A DNA stretch of 64,000 nucleotides, from assembly GCF_900007165.1 (NCBI RefSeq), contig NZ_CYGY02000035.1, positions 124,001 through 188,000 of the forward strand. The letters run 5' to 3'. Source of the stretch: Paraburkholderia piptadeniae. Lineage in GTDB: Bacteria; Pseudomonadota; Gammaproteobacteria; Burkholderiales; Burkholderiaceae. Of the stretch, positions 36,867 to 46,166 are shown piece after piece (the stretch's first letter is position 1; every line of letters starts with the position of its first letter). Both the position numbers and the translations under genes were made by a program. Below the pieces are notes generated by a model. That model was not told the origin of the DNA and made no database searches. It saw only the letters and a list, made by a program, of their open reading frames with translations.

Positions 36867-38318
36867 TCAAGCCCTCGTATGCGCCGCGACGAAGTCCTTC
36901 ACGCGCTGCGCGTCGTTCGGCAGCACCTCGAAGCGCTGCGGCAGGTCTTCGAGCCCGCTGAACGCAGCCGGACGCTCCGGCTCGCGCGCCAGCGCCTCGC
37001 GGATCGTCTCGCCGAACTTGATGGGCTGCGCCGTCTCCAGCACGATCATCGGAATGCCCGCCTGCAGGTGCTCGCGCGCGACTTTCACGCCGTCGGCCGT
37101 GTGCGTGTCGATCATCGTGTCGTAACGCTGGAACACGTCGCGAATCGTCTCGACGCGGTCGTCGTGGCTGCTGCGCCCCGACACGAAGCCGAACTCCTGC
37201 ACGCGCGCGAAATCGCCGCTCGCCTGCAGATCGAAGCCGCCCTTCTCCTCCACGTCGCGGAAGAGTTGCAGGACGCGCTTCGGATCGCGGCCCAACAGAT
37301 CGAACACGAAGCGCTCGAAGTTCGACGCCTTCGAGATGTCCATGCTCGGGCTGCTCGTGTGATACGTCTCCGCCGACTTGCGCACGCGGTAAATGCCCGT
37401 GCGGAAGAATTCGTCGAGCACGTCGTTCTCGTTCGTCGCGACGACGAGCTTTTCGATGGGCAGCCCCATCATCCGCGCGATGTGCCCCGCGCAGACGTTG
37501 CCGAAGTTGCCCGACGGCACCGTGAACGACACGCGCTCGTCGTTGTGCTTCGTGGCCGCGAAGTAGCCCTTGAAGTAGTACACGACCTGCGCGACGACGC
37601 GCGCCCAGTTGATCGAGTTGACCGTGCCGATCTTCTGCTGCGACTTGAACGCATGATCGTTCGACACGGCCTTGACGATGTCCTGGCAATCGTCGAACAC
37701 ACCGTCGACCGCGACGTTGAAAATGTTCGGATCTTGCAGGCTGTACATCTGCGCCGTCTGGAACGCGCTCATCTTCTTGTGCGGCGACAGCATGAAGACG
37801 CGAATGCCCTTCTTGCCGCGCATCGCGTATTCGGCGGCGCTGCCCGTATCGCCCGATGTTGCGCCGAGAATGTTCAGCGTTTCGCCGTGCCTCGCGAGCG
37901 CGTACTCGAACAGATTGCCGAGCAACTGCATCGCCATGTCCTTGAACGCGAGCGTCGGGCCGTTCGACAGTTCGAGCAGCGACAGCGGCGCGCCCTCTTC
38001 GACGCCGAGCGTCTTCAGCGGCGTGATCTGCGCGGCGTTCTCTTCGTCGCGCACATTGCAGTACACCTGCGCCGTGTACGTGCGGCGCGTCAGCTCGCGC
38101 AAGTCTTCGACGGGAATGTCGTCGCTGAACTTGCGCAGGATCTCGAACGCGAGATCGGCGTACGGCAGCGCGCGCCAGCGCGCGAGTTCATCCGCCGACA
38201 CCTGCGGATATTCGCCCGGCAGATACAGGCCGCCATCCTTCGCGAGACCGCCGAGCAGGATGTCGGAGAACGTGTGGCGCTCGCCGATGCCGGCGCCGCG
38301 CGTGGAAATGTAGTTCAT
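36867..38318 (-). CDS. thrC: Threonine synthase
   Basis: A 483-residue PLP enzyme converting O-phosphohomoserine to threonine. N-terminal MNYISTRG and the ILLGGLAKDGGLYLP region are typical of the longer (E. coli/yeast type II) threonine synthases; the LTLAFKDMAMQLLG-like segment (here PTLAFKDMAMQLLG) holds the PLP Lys, with GATSGDTGSAAEYA as phosphate-binding loop. It lies 52 bases after hom on the same strand and shares its pathway. Confidence 0.97.
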   Translation of the reverse strand: MNYISTRGAGIGERHTFSDILLGGLAKDGGLYLPGEYPQVSADELARWRALPYADLAFEILRKFSDDIPVEDLRELTRRTYTAQVYCNVRDEENAAQITPLKTLGVEEGAPLSLLELSNGPTLAFKDMAMQLLGNLFEYALARHGETLNILGATSGDTGSAAEYAMRGKKGIRVFMLSPHKKMSAFQTAQMYSLQDPNIFNVAVDGVFDDCQDIVKAVSNDHAFKSQQKIGTVNSINWARVVAQVVYYFKGYFAATKHNDERVSFTVPSGNFGNVCAGHIARMMGLPIEKLVVATNENDVLDEFFRTGIYRVRKSAETYHTSSPSMDISKASNFERFVFDLLGRDPKRVLQLFRDVEEKGGFDLQASGDFARVQEFGFVSGRSSHDDRVETIRDVFQRYDTMIDTHTADGVKVAREHLQAGIPMIVLETAQPIKFGETIREALAREPERPAAFSGLEDLPQRFEVLPNDAQRVKDFVAAHTRA

Positions 38319-38370
38319 GAGCTTGCCTCGTTACGAGTGTGCGTGTCGTACGTCGTGTGCTTTGCGTGCG

Positions 38371-39702
38371 TCAGTTCAGCGCTTCCATGCGCAGCTTCGT
38401 CACCTTCGACACAACCGTCTTCAGCGCCTCGATATTCGCGATCGCCGCGTTGACGTTCTTCTCGACCGTCTCGTGCGTGATCAGGATGATGTCGGTCTCG
38501 CCCTTCTTCGACACGTCGACCTGCTCCGATTCCTTCTGCAGCAGCGCGTCGATCGAAATGCCCGTGTCCGCGAGGATGCGCGTGATGTCGGCCAGCACGC
38601 CCGTCACGTCGGCGACGCGCAGACGCAGGTAGTAGCCGCTCGTCACTTCGTCGATGGGCAGGATCGGCGTACTCGACAGACGGTCCGGCTGGAACGCCAG
38701 ATGCGGCACGCGGTGCTCGGGGTCGGCCGTGTGCAGGCGCGTCACGTCGACGAGATCGGCGACCACGGCGGACGCCGTCGGCTCAGCGCCCGCGCCCTTG
38801 CCGTAATACAGCGTCGTGCCGACGGCATCGCCATGCACGACGACGGCATTCATCGCGCCTTCGACGTTCGCGAGCAGGCGTTTCCCGGGGATCAGCGTCG
38901 GATGCACGCGCAGCTCGATGCCCTTGTCACTGCGCCGCGTGATGCCGAGCAGCTTGATCCGGTAGCCCAGTTCTTCCGCGTACCGGATGTCGATCGCGGC
39001 GAGCTTGCCGATGCCTTCGACGTATGCCTTGTCGAACTGCACGGGCACGCCGAACGCGATCGCGCTCATGATGGTCGCCTTGTGCGCGGCGTCGACGCCT
39101 TCGATGTCGAAGGTCGGGTCCGCTTCCGCGTAGCCGAGTTCTTGCGCGGCCTTCAGCGCCGTCGCGAAGTCGAGGCCGCGGTCGCGCATCTCCGACAGGA
39201 TGTAGTTCGTCGTGCCGTTGATGATGCCCGCGATGTACTGGATGCGATTGGCCGTGAGGCCCTCGCGCAGCGCCTTGATGATCGGGATGCCGCCCGCGAC
39301 GGCCGCTTCGAACGCGACCATCACGCCGTTGGCGCGCGCCGCCTCGAAAATTTCCGTGCCGTGCACGGCGAGCAGCGCCTTGTTGGCCGTCACGACATGC
39401 TTGCCGTTCCTGATCGCGCGCAGCACGAGATCGCGCGCGATGCCCGTGCCGCCGATCATTTCGGCGACGATGGCGATCGACGGATCGTCGACGACCGAAC
39501 CGAAGTCGTCGGTGATCGCGACCGTGCCCGCCGCGCTGCCGAGCGCCGCCGTGGCCTTCGCGGGATTGCGCACGGCAATGCGCGCGATCTCGATGCCGCG
39601 GCCCGCGCGTCGGTTGATTTCTTCCTGGTTGCGGCGCAGTACCGTGAAGGTGCCGCTGCCTACCGTGCCGAAGCCCAGCAGTCCAACTTTGATCGGTTCC
39701 AT
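38371..39702 (-). CDS. hom: Homoserine dehydrogenase
   Basis: A 443-residue NAD(P)-dependent homoserine dehydrogenase with Rossmann GLLGFGTVGSGTF at the N-terminus, catalytic-domain segments AGGIPIIKALREGLTANRI and GIINGTTNYIL, and a C-terminal ACT domain (about 355-440) for threonine feedback. It is monofunctional, without an aspartokinase domain. It lies between the AlaA-like aminotransferase and thrC. Confidence 0.97.
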   Translation of the reverse strand: MEPIKVGLLGFGTVGSGTFTVLRRNQEEINRRAGRGIEIARIAVRNPAKATAALGSAAGTVAITDDFGSVVDDPSIAIVAEMIGGTGIARDLVLRAIRNGKHVVTANKALLAVHGTEIFEAARANGVMVAFEAAVAGGIPIIKALREGLTANRIQYIAGIINGTTNYILSEMRDRGLDFATALKAAQELGYAEADPTFDIEGVDAAHKATIMSAIAFGVPVQFDKAYVEGIGKLAAIDIRYAEELGYRIKLLGITRRSDKGIELRVHPTLIPGKRLLANVEGAMNAVVVHGDAVGTTLYYGKGAGAEPTASAVVADLVDVTRLHTADPEHRVPHLAFQPDRLSSTPILPIDEVTSGYYLRLRVADVTGVLADITRILADTGISIDALLQKESEQVDVSKKGETDIILITHETVEKNVNAAIANIEALKTVVSKVTKLRMEALN

Positions 39703-39759
39703 GCAGCGTGTGTGTCTAGTGAGAGAGTGGAAAATCGGTTCGGGCGCCGATGCGCGCCC

Positions 39760-40998
39760 TCAGGCCGCGTGGCGTTTGCGATAGCCGTCGAGGAAGCGCG
39801 CGATCCGGTGGATCGAATCGGCGAGATCGTCGACGTTCGGCAGGAACACGACACGGAAGTGATCCGGCGCCTTCCAGTTGAAGCCGCTGCCCTGCACGAG
39901 CAGCACGCGCTCCTCCAGCAGCAGGTCGAGGATGAACTGCTGGTCGTTCTCGATCGGATACAGCTTCGGATCGAGGCGCGGGAACATGTACAGCGCCGCC
40001 TCGGGCTTCACGCAGGTCACGCCCGGAATGGCCGTCAGCATGTCGTACGCGAGCTGGCGCTGCTTGTAGAGCCGCCCGCCCGGCGCGATCAGATCGTTGA
40101 TGCTCTGATAGCCGCCGAGCGCCGTCTGGATCGCGTACTGGCCGGGCACGTTCGGGCACAGGCGCATCGACGCGAGAATGCCGAGGCCCTCGAAGTAGTC
40201 TTTCGCGCGGCGGCGGTTTTCGCCCGTCAGGCCCGACACCCACATCCAGCCCGCGCGATAGCCGCACGAACGGTAGCTCTTCGACAGGCTGTTGAACGTC
40301 ACAGTCAGCACGTCTTCGGACAGCGCCGCCACCGACGTGTGCTTCTTGCCATCGTAGACGATCTTGTCGTAGACCTCGTCCGCGAAGATGACGAGCCCGT
40401 GCTGGCGCGCGATCTCGATCAGCGCGAGCAGCAGTTCGTCGGAGTACAGCGCGCCCGTCGGGTTGTTCGGGTTGATCACGACGATCGCCTTCGTGTTCGG
40501 CGTGATCTTCGCGCGGATGTCGTCGAGGTCGGGCATCCACGCGTTCGATTCGTCGCACACGTAATGCACGGGCGTGCCGCCCGACAGGCTCACGCCCGCC
40601 GTCCACAGCGGATAGTCGGGTGCGGGCAGCAGCACTTCGTCGCCGTCGTTGAGGAGAGCCTGCATCGCCATCACGATCAGCTCGGACGCACCGTTGCCGA
40701 TGTAGATGTCGTCCAGCTCGACGCCAACGACGCCCTTCTGCTGCGCGTAATGCATGATCGCCTTGCGCGCCGCGAACACGCCCTTCGAGTCCGAATAACC
40801 CGACGAGTCGGGCAGATTGCGGATCATGTCCTGGATGATTTCGTCAGGGGCGTCGAAACCGAACGGCGCGAGATTGCCGATGTTCAGCTTGATGATGCGA
40901 TGGCCTTCTTCTTCGAGGCGCTTCGCGTGTTCGAGAACGGGCCCGCGAATGTCGTAGCAGACGTTCAACAGCTTGTTTGATTTCAGTATCGGTTTCAC
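39760..40998 (-). CDS. alaA: AlaA-like PLP aminotransferase
   Basis: A 412-residue class I/II aminotransferase resembling E. coli AlaA (glutamate-pyruvate transaminase): KSNKLLNVCYDIRGPVLEHAKRLEEEGHRIIKLNIGN, NPNNPTGALY, and SLSKSYRSCGYRAGW with the PLP Lys. I place the start at the GTG at 40998 (reading M-KPILKSNKLL), which matches relatives; a GTG three codons earlier (41007) with AGGA in front is possible. It precedes hom and thrC by 57 bases, so it may supply amino groups in the same transcript. Confidence 0.92.
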   Translation of the reverse strand: MKPILKSNKLLNVCYDIRGPVLEHAKRLEEEGHRIIKLNIGNLAPFGFDAPDEIIQDMIRNLPDSSGYSDSKGVFAARKAIMHYAQQKGVVGVELDDIYIGNGASELIVMAMQALLNDGDEVLLPAPDYPLWTAGVSLSGGTPVHYVCDESNAWMPDLDDIRAKITPNTKAIVVINPNNPTGALYSDELLLALIEIARQHGLVIFADEVYDKIVYDGKKHTSVAALSEDVLTVTFNSLSKSYRSCGYRAGWMWVSGLTGENRRRAKDYFEGLGILASMRLCPNVPGQYAIQTALGGYQSINDLIAPGGRLYKQRQLAYDMLTAIPGVTCVKPEAALYMFPRLDPKLYPIENDQQFILDLLLEERVLLVQGSGFNWKAPDHFRVVFLPNVDDLADSIHRIARFLDGYRKRHAA

Positions 40999-41641
40999 GA
41001 CGGGCACTTCATCCTGGGTAAATGAGCGGGACCACTGAGCTGCGCCCCATGCAGCGGGCAAGCCATGAGGACGGAGTTTGCACAGCCGGGCGGCGGACCG
41101 GTGCAGGACATCGTGCGGGACGCGGGCGGCGCGGCGCGCACGGCCATCGAGCGGCTGAGCGGGCGCGGGCATGCCGCCTGATGCGCCATCGCGTACGGCA
41201 TGCGCACGGCGCGTGTTGCTCGCGCGTTGCTCGCATTTTGCTGGCCGCTTTGCTGGCCATTCGCTGGCGATTCGCGCGCACTGCCGACACTTCGGACGCC
41301 TCGGTCGACACCCCAGTCGACGCGCGGGCGGGCGTCTCGTTGACGCCTGTGCCGGCGCGTTCCGGGCACCCCACTGTGGACGGCGGGCGCAGTCGCCAGC
41401 CTTGCGGGCGCGGCTTGTGGCGGCGCGCGGACCTCGAGGGGAGCCGCCGGGCGGCTAAAAAGTTATAATTTAGCGGATATTGGCCAACTTCCGCAATGCA
41501 CCACGCAAGGCCATGATGCCCGCGCACATGGCATCGAACCCGCATTGAACCCGTGCATTGAACCCGTTGTCGCGCCTTTCGGTCGAAACGCGACACACGA
41601 CGCACGCAGTGCGTGCCTTACGACGACCACGGAAAACCAGT
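40999..41641. other. Long divergent intergenic region
   Basis: About 640 bases between the aminotransferase and the Mth938-like gene with no supported CDS. It is GC-rich with imperfect CTGGC/GCTGG-type short repeats near 41225-41275. A consensus TATAAT at 41464-41469 could be the -10 for the forward gene, but no -35 is convincing. The reverse promoter for the aminotransferase-hom-thrC unit should lie near 41010-41100. Confidence 0.5.
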
Positions 41642-42016
41642 TTGAAATTACACCAGGATGCAAGCGGCGCCCTGAACACCGTCACGGGTTACGGCGCCGA
41701 CTATGTCGAAATCAATCTCGAACGTCATACGGGCAGCATCATCGTGCTGCCGGAAGGCCCCGTCATGAGCTGGCCTGTATCGTCATTCGAGGCCCTCTCG
41801 CCCGAGCACTTCGCGCTCTTGATCGAACCGGCGCCGGAAGTCGTCATCTTCGGCAGCGGCGAGCGCCTTCGCTTTCCGCATCCGCGGCTCACGGCCGCCC
41901 TCGTGGCCCAGCGGATCGGCGTCGAAACGATGGACTTCAAGGCCGCCTGCCGGACCTACAACATTCTGATGGCGGAAGGCCGCAAGGTCGCCGCCGCGCT
42001 GCTGATCGAAGGCTAG
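41642..42016 (+). CDS. Mth938-like domain protein (DUF498)
   Basis: A 124-residue protein of the Mth938/NDUFAF3-like fold: VTGYGADYVEINLERHTGSIIVLPEGPVMSWPV, FGSGERLRFPHPRL, IGVETMDFKAACRTYNILMAEGRKVAAALLIEG. Bacterial members have no assigned activity; the mitochondrial relative assists complex I assembly. The TTG at 41642 (start of LKLHQD) is preferred, with GGAAAA in front, because the upstream extension to 41558 is Arg/Thr-rich and not conserved-looking. It lies between the aminotransferase and arnT. Confidence 0.82.
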   Translation: MKLHQDASGALNTVTGYGADYVEINLERHTGSIIVLPEGPVMSWPVSSFEALSPEHFALLIEPAPEVVIFGSGERLRFPHPRLTAALVAQRIGVETMDFKAACRTYNILMAEGRKVAAALLIEG

Positions 42017-42436
42017 CAGCGGCGCTCGCGGCCCATTGGGCCGAGGGCGGAACGGCGTTTTCGCGCGGCACCCCGGCACCTTTTGGCCGGCGCGTCACGC
42101 GGATCAAGTACACTGCGCGCCTGCGCGCGTCATGGCAGCCGCGCCGCATCGCGCGCTGCCAAAGGCCTGCCCGCAAGCAGGAGTGGGCGGTTGCCGCAAG
42201 CTGCCGGATAAGGGTGTCGTAAGCGTCGCCGATGGAGAATCGGCGGCTGCTCCGCGCAACGGGCCCGATAACATGCCGATAGCGTGCCGATAACGCGCGC
42301 CACCTGGCGCCCGACGGCGCACCGGCCGGGCGATGCGCACCGCGTGCTCGCCGGGCGCACCGCAACAACCGGACTCCCGTCCGGTCGAGATAAGAACGAA
42401 GCCGCGCAAGCGGCGCCGAGAAGGGTTGAACAACAC
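42017..42436. other. Intergenic region upstream of arnT
   Basis: About 420 GC-rich bases with no supported gene. A GGCCCATTGGGCC dyad near 42036 and a repeated TGCCGATA near 42270-42290 are visible; neither has a clear role. No strong promoter elements were recognised. Confidence 0.45.
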
Positions 42437-44278
42437 ATGAACGACAAGCCGTTCGGGCTGACGCTCAATCGCACGACGGTCCTGCTGCTCGTGCTCACGC
42501 TGGCTGTGATCTGGTTCGTGCCGCTGGGCTGGCGCCATCTGCTGCCGAGCGACGAAGGCCGCTACGCCGAAATGGCGCGCGAGATGTTCGTCACCGGCGA
42601 CTGGATCACGCCACGCTACAACGGCTACAAGTACTTCGAGAAGCCGCCGCTGCAAACCTGGGCGAATGCGCTGTCGTTCGCGTGGTTCGGCATCGGCGAG
42701 TGGCAGGCGCGTCTCTATACCGCGCTCACCGGCTTCGCGGGCGTGCTGCTGATAGGCTACACGGGGGCCCGCGTGTTCAACGTCGCGACGGGCCTGTTCG
42801 CCGCCCTCGTGCTCGCGAGCGCGCCGTACTGGAACCTGATGGGCCACTTCAACACGCTCGACATGGGCCTGTCGTTCTGGATGGAGCTGACGCTCTTCGG
42901 CTTGCTGCTCGCGCAGCGCCCAGGCCTCGCGTCGCGAGAGCATCGGCTGTGGATGTGGGTGGTGTGGGCGTCGATGGCGCTCGCCGTGCTGTCGAAGGGG
43001 CTCATCGGCCTGATCCTGCCGGGCGCGGTGCTCGTGCTGTACGCGCTGATCTCGCGCGACTGGGCGATCTGGAAGCGCCTCTACCTCGTGAGCGGCCTGA
43101 TCGTCTTCTTCGCGATCGTCACGCCATGGTTCGTGATCGTGCAGGATCGCAACCCCGAATTCTTCAACTTCTTCTTCATCGTCCAGCAGTTCAGGCGCTA
43201 TCTGACGCCCGAGCAGAACCGTCCCGGCCCGTTCTATTACTTCGTGCCCGTGCTGATCGTCGGCTTCCTGCCGTGGCTGTCGGTGAGCGTGCAGAGCGTG
43301 CGCAACGCGCTGCGCATGCCGCGCCAGGCGAACGGCTTCTCGCCCGTGACGATGCTGTTCGTCTGGACGGTCTTCATCTTCCTGTTCTTCAGCGCGTCGC
43401 ATTCGAAGCTGCTGTCGTACACGCTGCCCGTCGCGCCTCCCATCGCGCTCGTGATCGGCCTGTATCTGCCCCTCGTCACGCGCGAGCAGTTCCACCGGCA
43501 CCTGACGGGCTACGCGGTGTTTCTCGTCGCAGCCGGATTCGGCGCAGTGTTCCTCGGTCATTTCGGCGACAAGCGCAACCCGAATGCGCTGTACCTCGAG
43601 TTCCGCATCTGGGTGTTCGCGGCGCTCGCCGTCGGCTTTGTCCTCACGCTAGCGTCGATCTGGCTCAACTGGCGCACGCGACGCGCCGCGAACGGCTCGT
43701 CCGCTGTCTTGCAGGCGGGTGCGCAGAACGGCGCAGCGCGGACTCCGGGTGCGGGCCTCTTCGGCGCCGCCACGGTTTTCGGCTTCGGATGGGTGCTGCT
43801 CGCCGTGATCGCGGGCACGGGGCACGACGCGTTCGGCCGGCTGTCGTCGGGCGCGCCGCTCGCCCCGGGCGTGAAGGCCGAACTCGCGAAACTGCCCGCC
43901 GACACGCCGTTCTACTCGGTTGGCGTGCTCGATCACACGGTGCCGTTCTACATCGGCCACACGATGATCATGGTCGAGCATGCGGACGAACTGGCGTTCG
44001 GCGTGTCGGTCGAACCGCAAAAATGGGTGCCGACGATCCCGCAATGGATCGAGCGCTGGAAAGCCGACCGCTACGCGATGGCGCTGATGTCGCCGGACCG
44101 CTACAAGGAACTCAGCGCGCAACACTTGCCGATGACCGTCGTCGCGCGCGACGCCCGGCGCGTGATCGTCGAGAAGCCGGGCTCCGAACAGGCGGGCGCG
44201 CAGCAAGGCGCCGCCGCGCCAGCCGTTGCGCAATCCGGTGCCGCGCCGGCGGCCTCCGCGCCGCAGCAAACGCAATGA
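42437..44278 (+). CDS. arnT: Ara4N lipid A transferase ArnT
   Basis: A 613-residue GT-C transferase moving 4-amino-4-deoxy-L-arabinose from undecaprenyl phosphate to lipid A in the periplasm, conferring cationic peptide resistance. Seen are the first loop PSDEGRYAEMAREM with the catalytic acidic residues, TPRYNGYKYFEKPPL, about 12 membrane helices and a periplasmic C-terminal domain, ending in an Ala/Gln tail. The ATG at 42437 opens a normal N-terminus. It heads the arnT-arnE-like pair upstream of arnBCAD. Confidence 0.93.
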   Translation: MNDKPFGLTLNRTTVLLLVLTLAVIWFVPLGWRHLLPSDEGRYAEMAREMFVTGDWITPRYNGYKYFEKPPLQTWANALSFAWFGIGEWQARLYTALTGFAGVLLIGYTGARVFNVATGLFAALVLASAPYWNLMGHFNTLDMGLSFWMELTLFGLLLAQRPGLASREHRLWMWVVWASMALAVLSKGLIGLILPGAVLVLYALISRDWAIWKRLYLVSGLIVFFAIVTPWFVIVQDRNPEFFNFFFIVQQFRRYLTPEQNRPGPFYYFVPVLIVGFLPWLSVSVQSVRNALRMPRQANGFSPVTMLFVWTVFIFLFFSASHSKLLSYTLPVAPPIALVIGLYLPLVTREQFHRHLTGYAVFLVAAGFGAVFLGHFGDKRNPNALYLEFRIWVFAALAVGFVLTLASIWLNWRTRRAANGSSAVLQAGAQNGAARTPGAGLFGAATVFGFGWVLLAVIAGTGHDAFGRLSSGAPLAPGVKAELAKLPADTPFYSVGVLDHTVPFYIGHTMIMVEHADELAFGVSVEPQKWVPTIPQWIERWKADRYAMALMSPDRYKELSAQHLPMTVVARDARRVIVEKPGSEQAGAQQGAAAPAVAQSGAAPAASAPQQTQ

Positions 44279-44330
44279 ACGCCGCGAGCGCAGCAGCCCT
44301 GACCGCCTCCATCACCCAAACGTCTATTCC

Positions 44331-44702
44331 ATGAATCCGATTTCGCTCTTCTGCATCCTCGCGGGCGTCGCGCTGAACGCGACGGCCCAGCTGCTTTTGA
44401 AGGCCGGCACGAACGCCGTCGGCCACTTCGATTTCACCGTCGCCAACATCGTCCCCATCGGGCTCAGGATCGCGACGCAGTTGCCCATCATCGGCGGGCT
44501 CGCCTGCTACGTGCTGAGCGTCGTCGTGTGGATCGTCGGACTGTCGCGCGTGGATGTGTCGATTGCCTATCCGATGCTGTCGCTGGGCTATGTTGTAAAC
44601 GCGATTGCTGCGTGGTATCTGTTCGGCGAAGTGCTGTCGGCGCAGCGTCTCGTCGGCATCGGCGTGATCCTGGTGGGTGTGTTCCTCGTCGCGCGCAGTT
44701 GA
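44331..44702 (+). CDS. ArnE-like SMR-fold undecaprenyl-Ara4N flippase subunit
   Basis: A 123-residue four-helix EamA/SMR-type protein (LNATAQLLLKAGTNAVG, SVVVWIVGLSRVDVSIAYPMLSLGYVVNAIAAWYLFGE). In E. coli ArnE and ArnF form a heterodimer that flips undecaprenyl-phosphate-Ara4N. Here only one such gene is present in the locus, so it may act as a homodimer or pair with a distant gene. It lies 52 bases after arnT. Confidence 0.83.
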   Translation: MNPISLFCILAGVALNATAQLLLKAGTNAVGHFDFTVANIVPIGLRIATQLPIIGGLACYVLSVVVWIVGLSRVDVSIAYPMLSLGYVVNAIAAWYLFGEVLSAQRLVGIGVILVGVFLVARS

Positions 44703-44996
44703 CGGACGTGGGACACAGCGGGCATGAGGTGTGGCGAGGCGGCGCGATCGCGCGTTATGGGCATCGTCGGCGCTATCGACGCTGCCCTGCCGCAGAATAA
44801 TCCCCTGGCAAGCACGTTCCCGTCTGCTAATGTCTCTTGAATTGTTTCGAGTACTGGACATCGGTGCAGAAGTCGCACATTATCGCCGCCGCATCGAGGT
44901 ACCGATCAACGTAGGCGCGGCAGTTTAAGCTTGAATTAAGCCGATTGTCAGTATTGTGTCAGACCGTGCCCCTTTTTTTGTCGAGCAAAACCATCC
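44703..44996. other. Regulatory gap between the arnE-like gene and arnB
   Basis: Nearly 300 bases without a gene. The distal part is AT-richer than the surroundings and holds the PmrA-box-like direct repeat and a plausible promoter; a run of seven T lies at about 44970-44976, shortly before the ribosome site of arnB. It suggests that arnBCAD is transcribed separately from arnT. Confidence 0.6.
44924..44957 (+). promoter_or_regulatory. PmrA-box-like direct repeat and promoter of arnB
   Basis: TTTAAG (44924-44929), five bases, ATTAAG (44935-44940) fits YTTAAK-N5-YTTAAK with one mismatch. TTGAAT (44931-44936) and TATTGT (44952-44957) with a 15-base spacer overlap it as weak -35/-10, as expected for an activator-dependent promoter. 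Confidence 0.5.
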
Positions 44997-46148
44997 ATGA
45001 CCGAGTCATCCGTTCCGTTCCTGCCGTTCGTTCGTCCCGAGATCGATGAAGAAACGATCCGCGGTGTTGCCGACGTGCTCCGCTCCGGCTGGATTACGAC
45101 GGGCCCGCAGAACCAGGCGTTCGAAAAGGCGTTGTCGGAATACTGCGGCGGCCGCCCGGTGCGCACGTTCAACTCGGGCACCGCGACGCTGGAGATCGGC
45201 CTGCGCATCGCGGGCGTCGGAGCCGGCGACGAAGTCATCACGACGCCGGCGTCGTGGGTCGCGACGAGCAACGTGATCATCGAGGTCGGCGCGACGCCCG
45301 TGTTCGTCGATATCGACCCGAAAACGCGCAACATCGATCTGGACCTAATGGAAAAGGCGATCACGCCGCGCACGAAGGCGATCATTCCCGTCTTCCTGTC
45401 GGGCCTGCCCGTCGACATGGACCGCCTCTACGCGATCGCCCGCGCGCACAAGCTGCGCGTGATCGAAGACGCGGCGCAGGCGTTCGGCTCGACGTGGAAA
45501 GGCGAGCGCATCGGCAAGCTCGGCGACATCGTGTCGTTCAGCTTCCACGCGAACAAGAACCTGACCTCGATCGAAGGTGGCGCGCTCGTGCTGAACAACG
45601 AGGAGGAAGCCGTGCTCGCGCAGAAGTACCGCCTGCAAGGCATCGTGCGCACGGGCTTCGACGGCATGGACTGCGAGCTGCTCGGCGGCAAGTACAACCT
45701 GACGGACGTCGCGGCGCGCGTCGGCCTCGGCCAGCTGCCGCACATCGAGCGCTTCCGCGCGCAGCGCCACGCGCTCGCGCGCGCCTATTTCGCGGGCTTC
45801 GAAGGCGGCGTGGCCGTCAGGCTCGGCATGGGCCTGCCGCTCGCCGACTTCGAGAACAGCAACTGGCACATGTTCCTCGTCACGCTGCCGCTCGCGCGCC
45901 TGTCGATCGGCCGCGCCGGCTTCATGGAGCAACTGAAGGAGCGCGGCATCGGCTCCGGCGTGCACTACCCGGCCATCCACCTGTTCTCGCTGTACCGCGC
46001 GCGCGGCTTCAGGGAAGGCATGTTCCCGCATGCGGAGCACTATGGCGCGAGCACGGTCACGCTGCCGCTCTTCACGCAGATGACGGAAGGCGATGTCGAG
46101 CGCGTGTGCCGCGCGGTGAACGAGATTTGCCAACAATACGGTCAATAA
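44997..46148 (+). CDS. arnB: UDP-Ara4O aminotransferase ArnB
   Basis: A 383-residue DegT/DnrJ/EryC1/StrS PLP aminotransferase making UDP-4-amino-4-deoxy-L-arabinose from the 4-keto sugar. Motifs are FLPFVRPEIDEETIRGVADVLRSGWITTGP, NSGTATLEIGLR, EDAAQAFGSTWKG and SFHANKNLTSIEGGAL with the PLP Lys. It is the first gene of arnBCAD, 19 bases before arnC. The N-terminal sequence and the surrounding genes fix the assignment within this broad family. Confidence 0.94.
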   Translation: MTESSVPFLPFVRPEIDEETIRGVADVLRSGWITTGPQNQAFEKALSEYCGGRPVRTFNSGTATLEIGLRIAGVGAGDEVITTPASWVATSNVIIEVGATPVFVDIDPKTRNIDLDLMEKAITPRTKAIIPVFLSGLPVDMDRLYAIARAHKLRVIEDAAQAFGSTWKGERIGKLGDIVSFSFHANKNLTSIEGGALVLNNEEEAVLAQKYRLQGIVRTGFDGMDCELLGGKYNLTDVAARVGLGQLPHIERFRAQRHALARAYFAGFEGGVAVRLGMGLPLADFENSNWHMFLVTLPLARLSIGRAGFMEQLKERGIGSGVHYPAIHLFSLYRARGFREGMFPHAEHYGASTVTLPLFTQMTEGDVERVCRAVNEICQQYGQ

Positions 46149-46166
46149 AGCGGAAACCCAGCGGAA

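Noticed and set aside
38317..40980. An 887-codon forward open frame across hom and the aminotransferase gene
   Set aside because: Antisense to two conserved enzymes; Arg/Val/Asp-rich with no motif.
41220..41290. Short CTGGC/GCTGG repeats resembling a repeat array
   Set aside because: Irregular spacing and unit length; consistent with GC-rich intergenic sequence rather than CRISPR or a defined tandem repeat.
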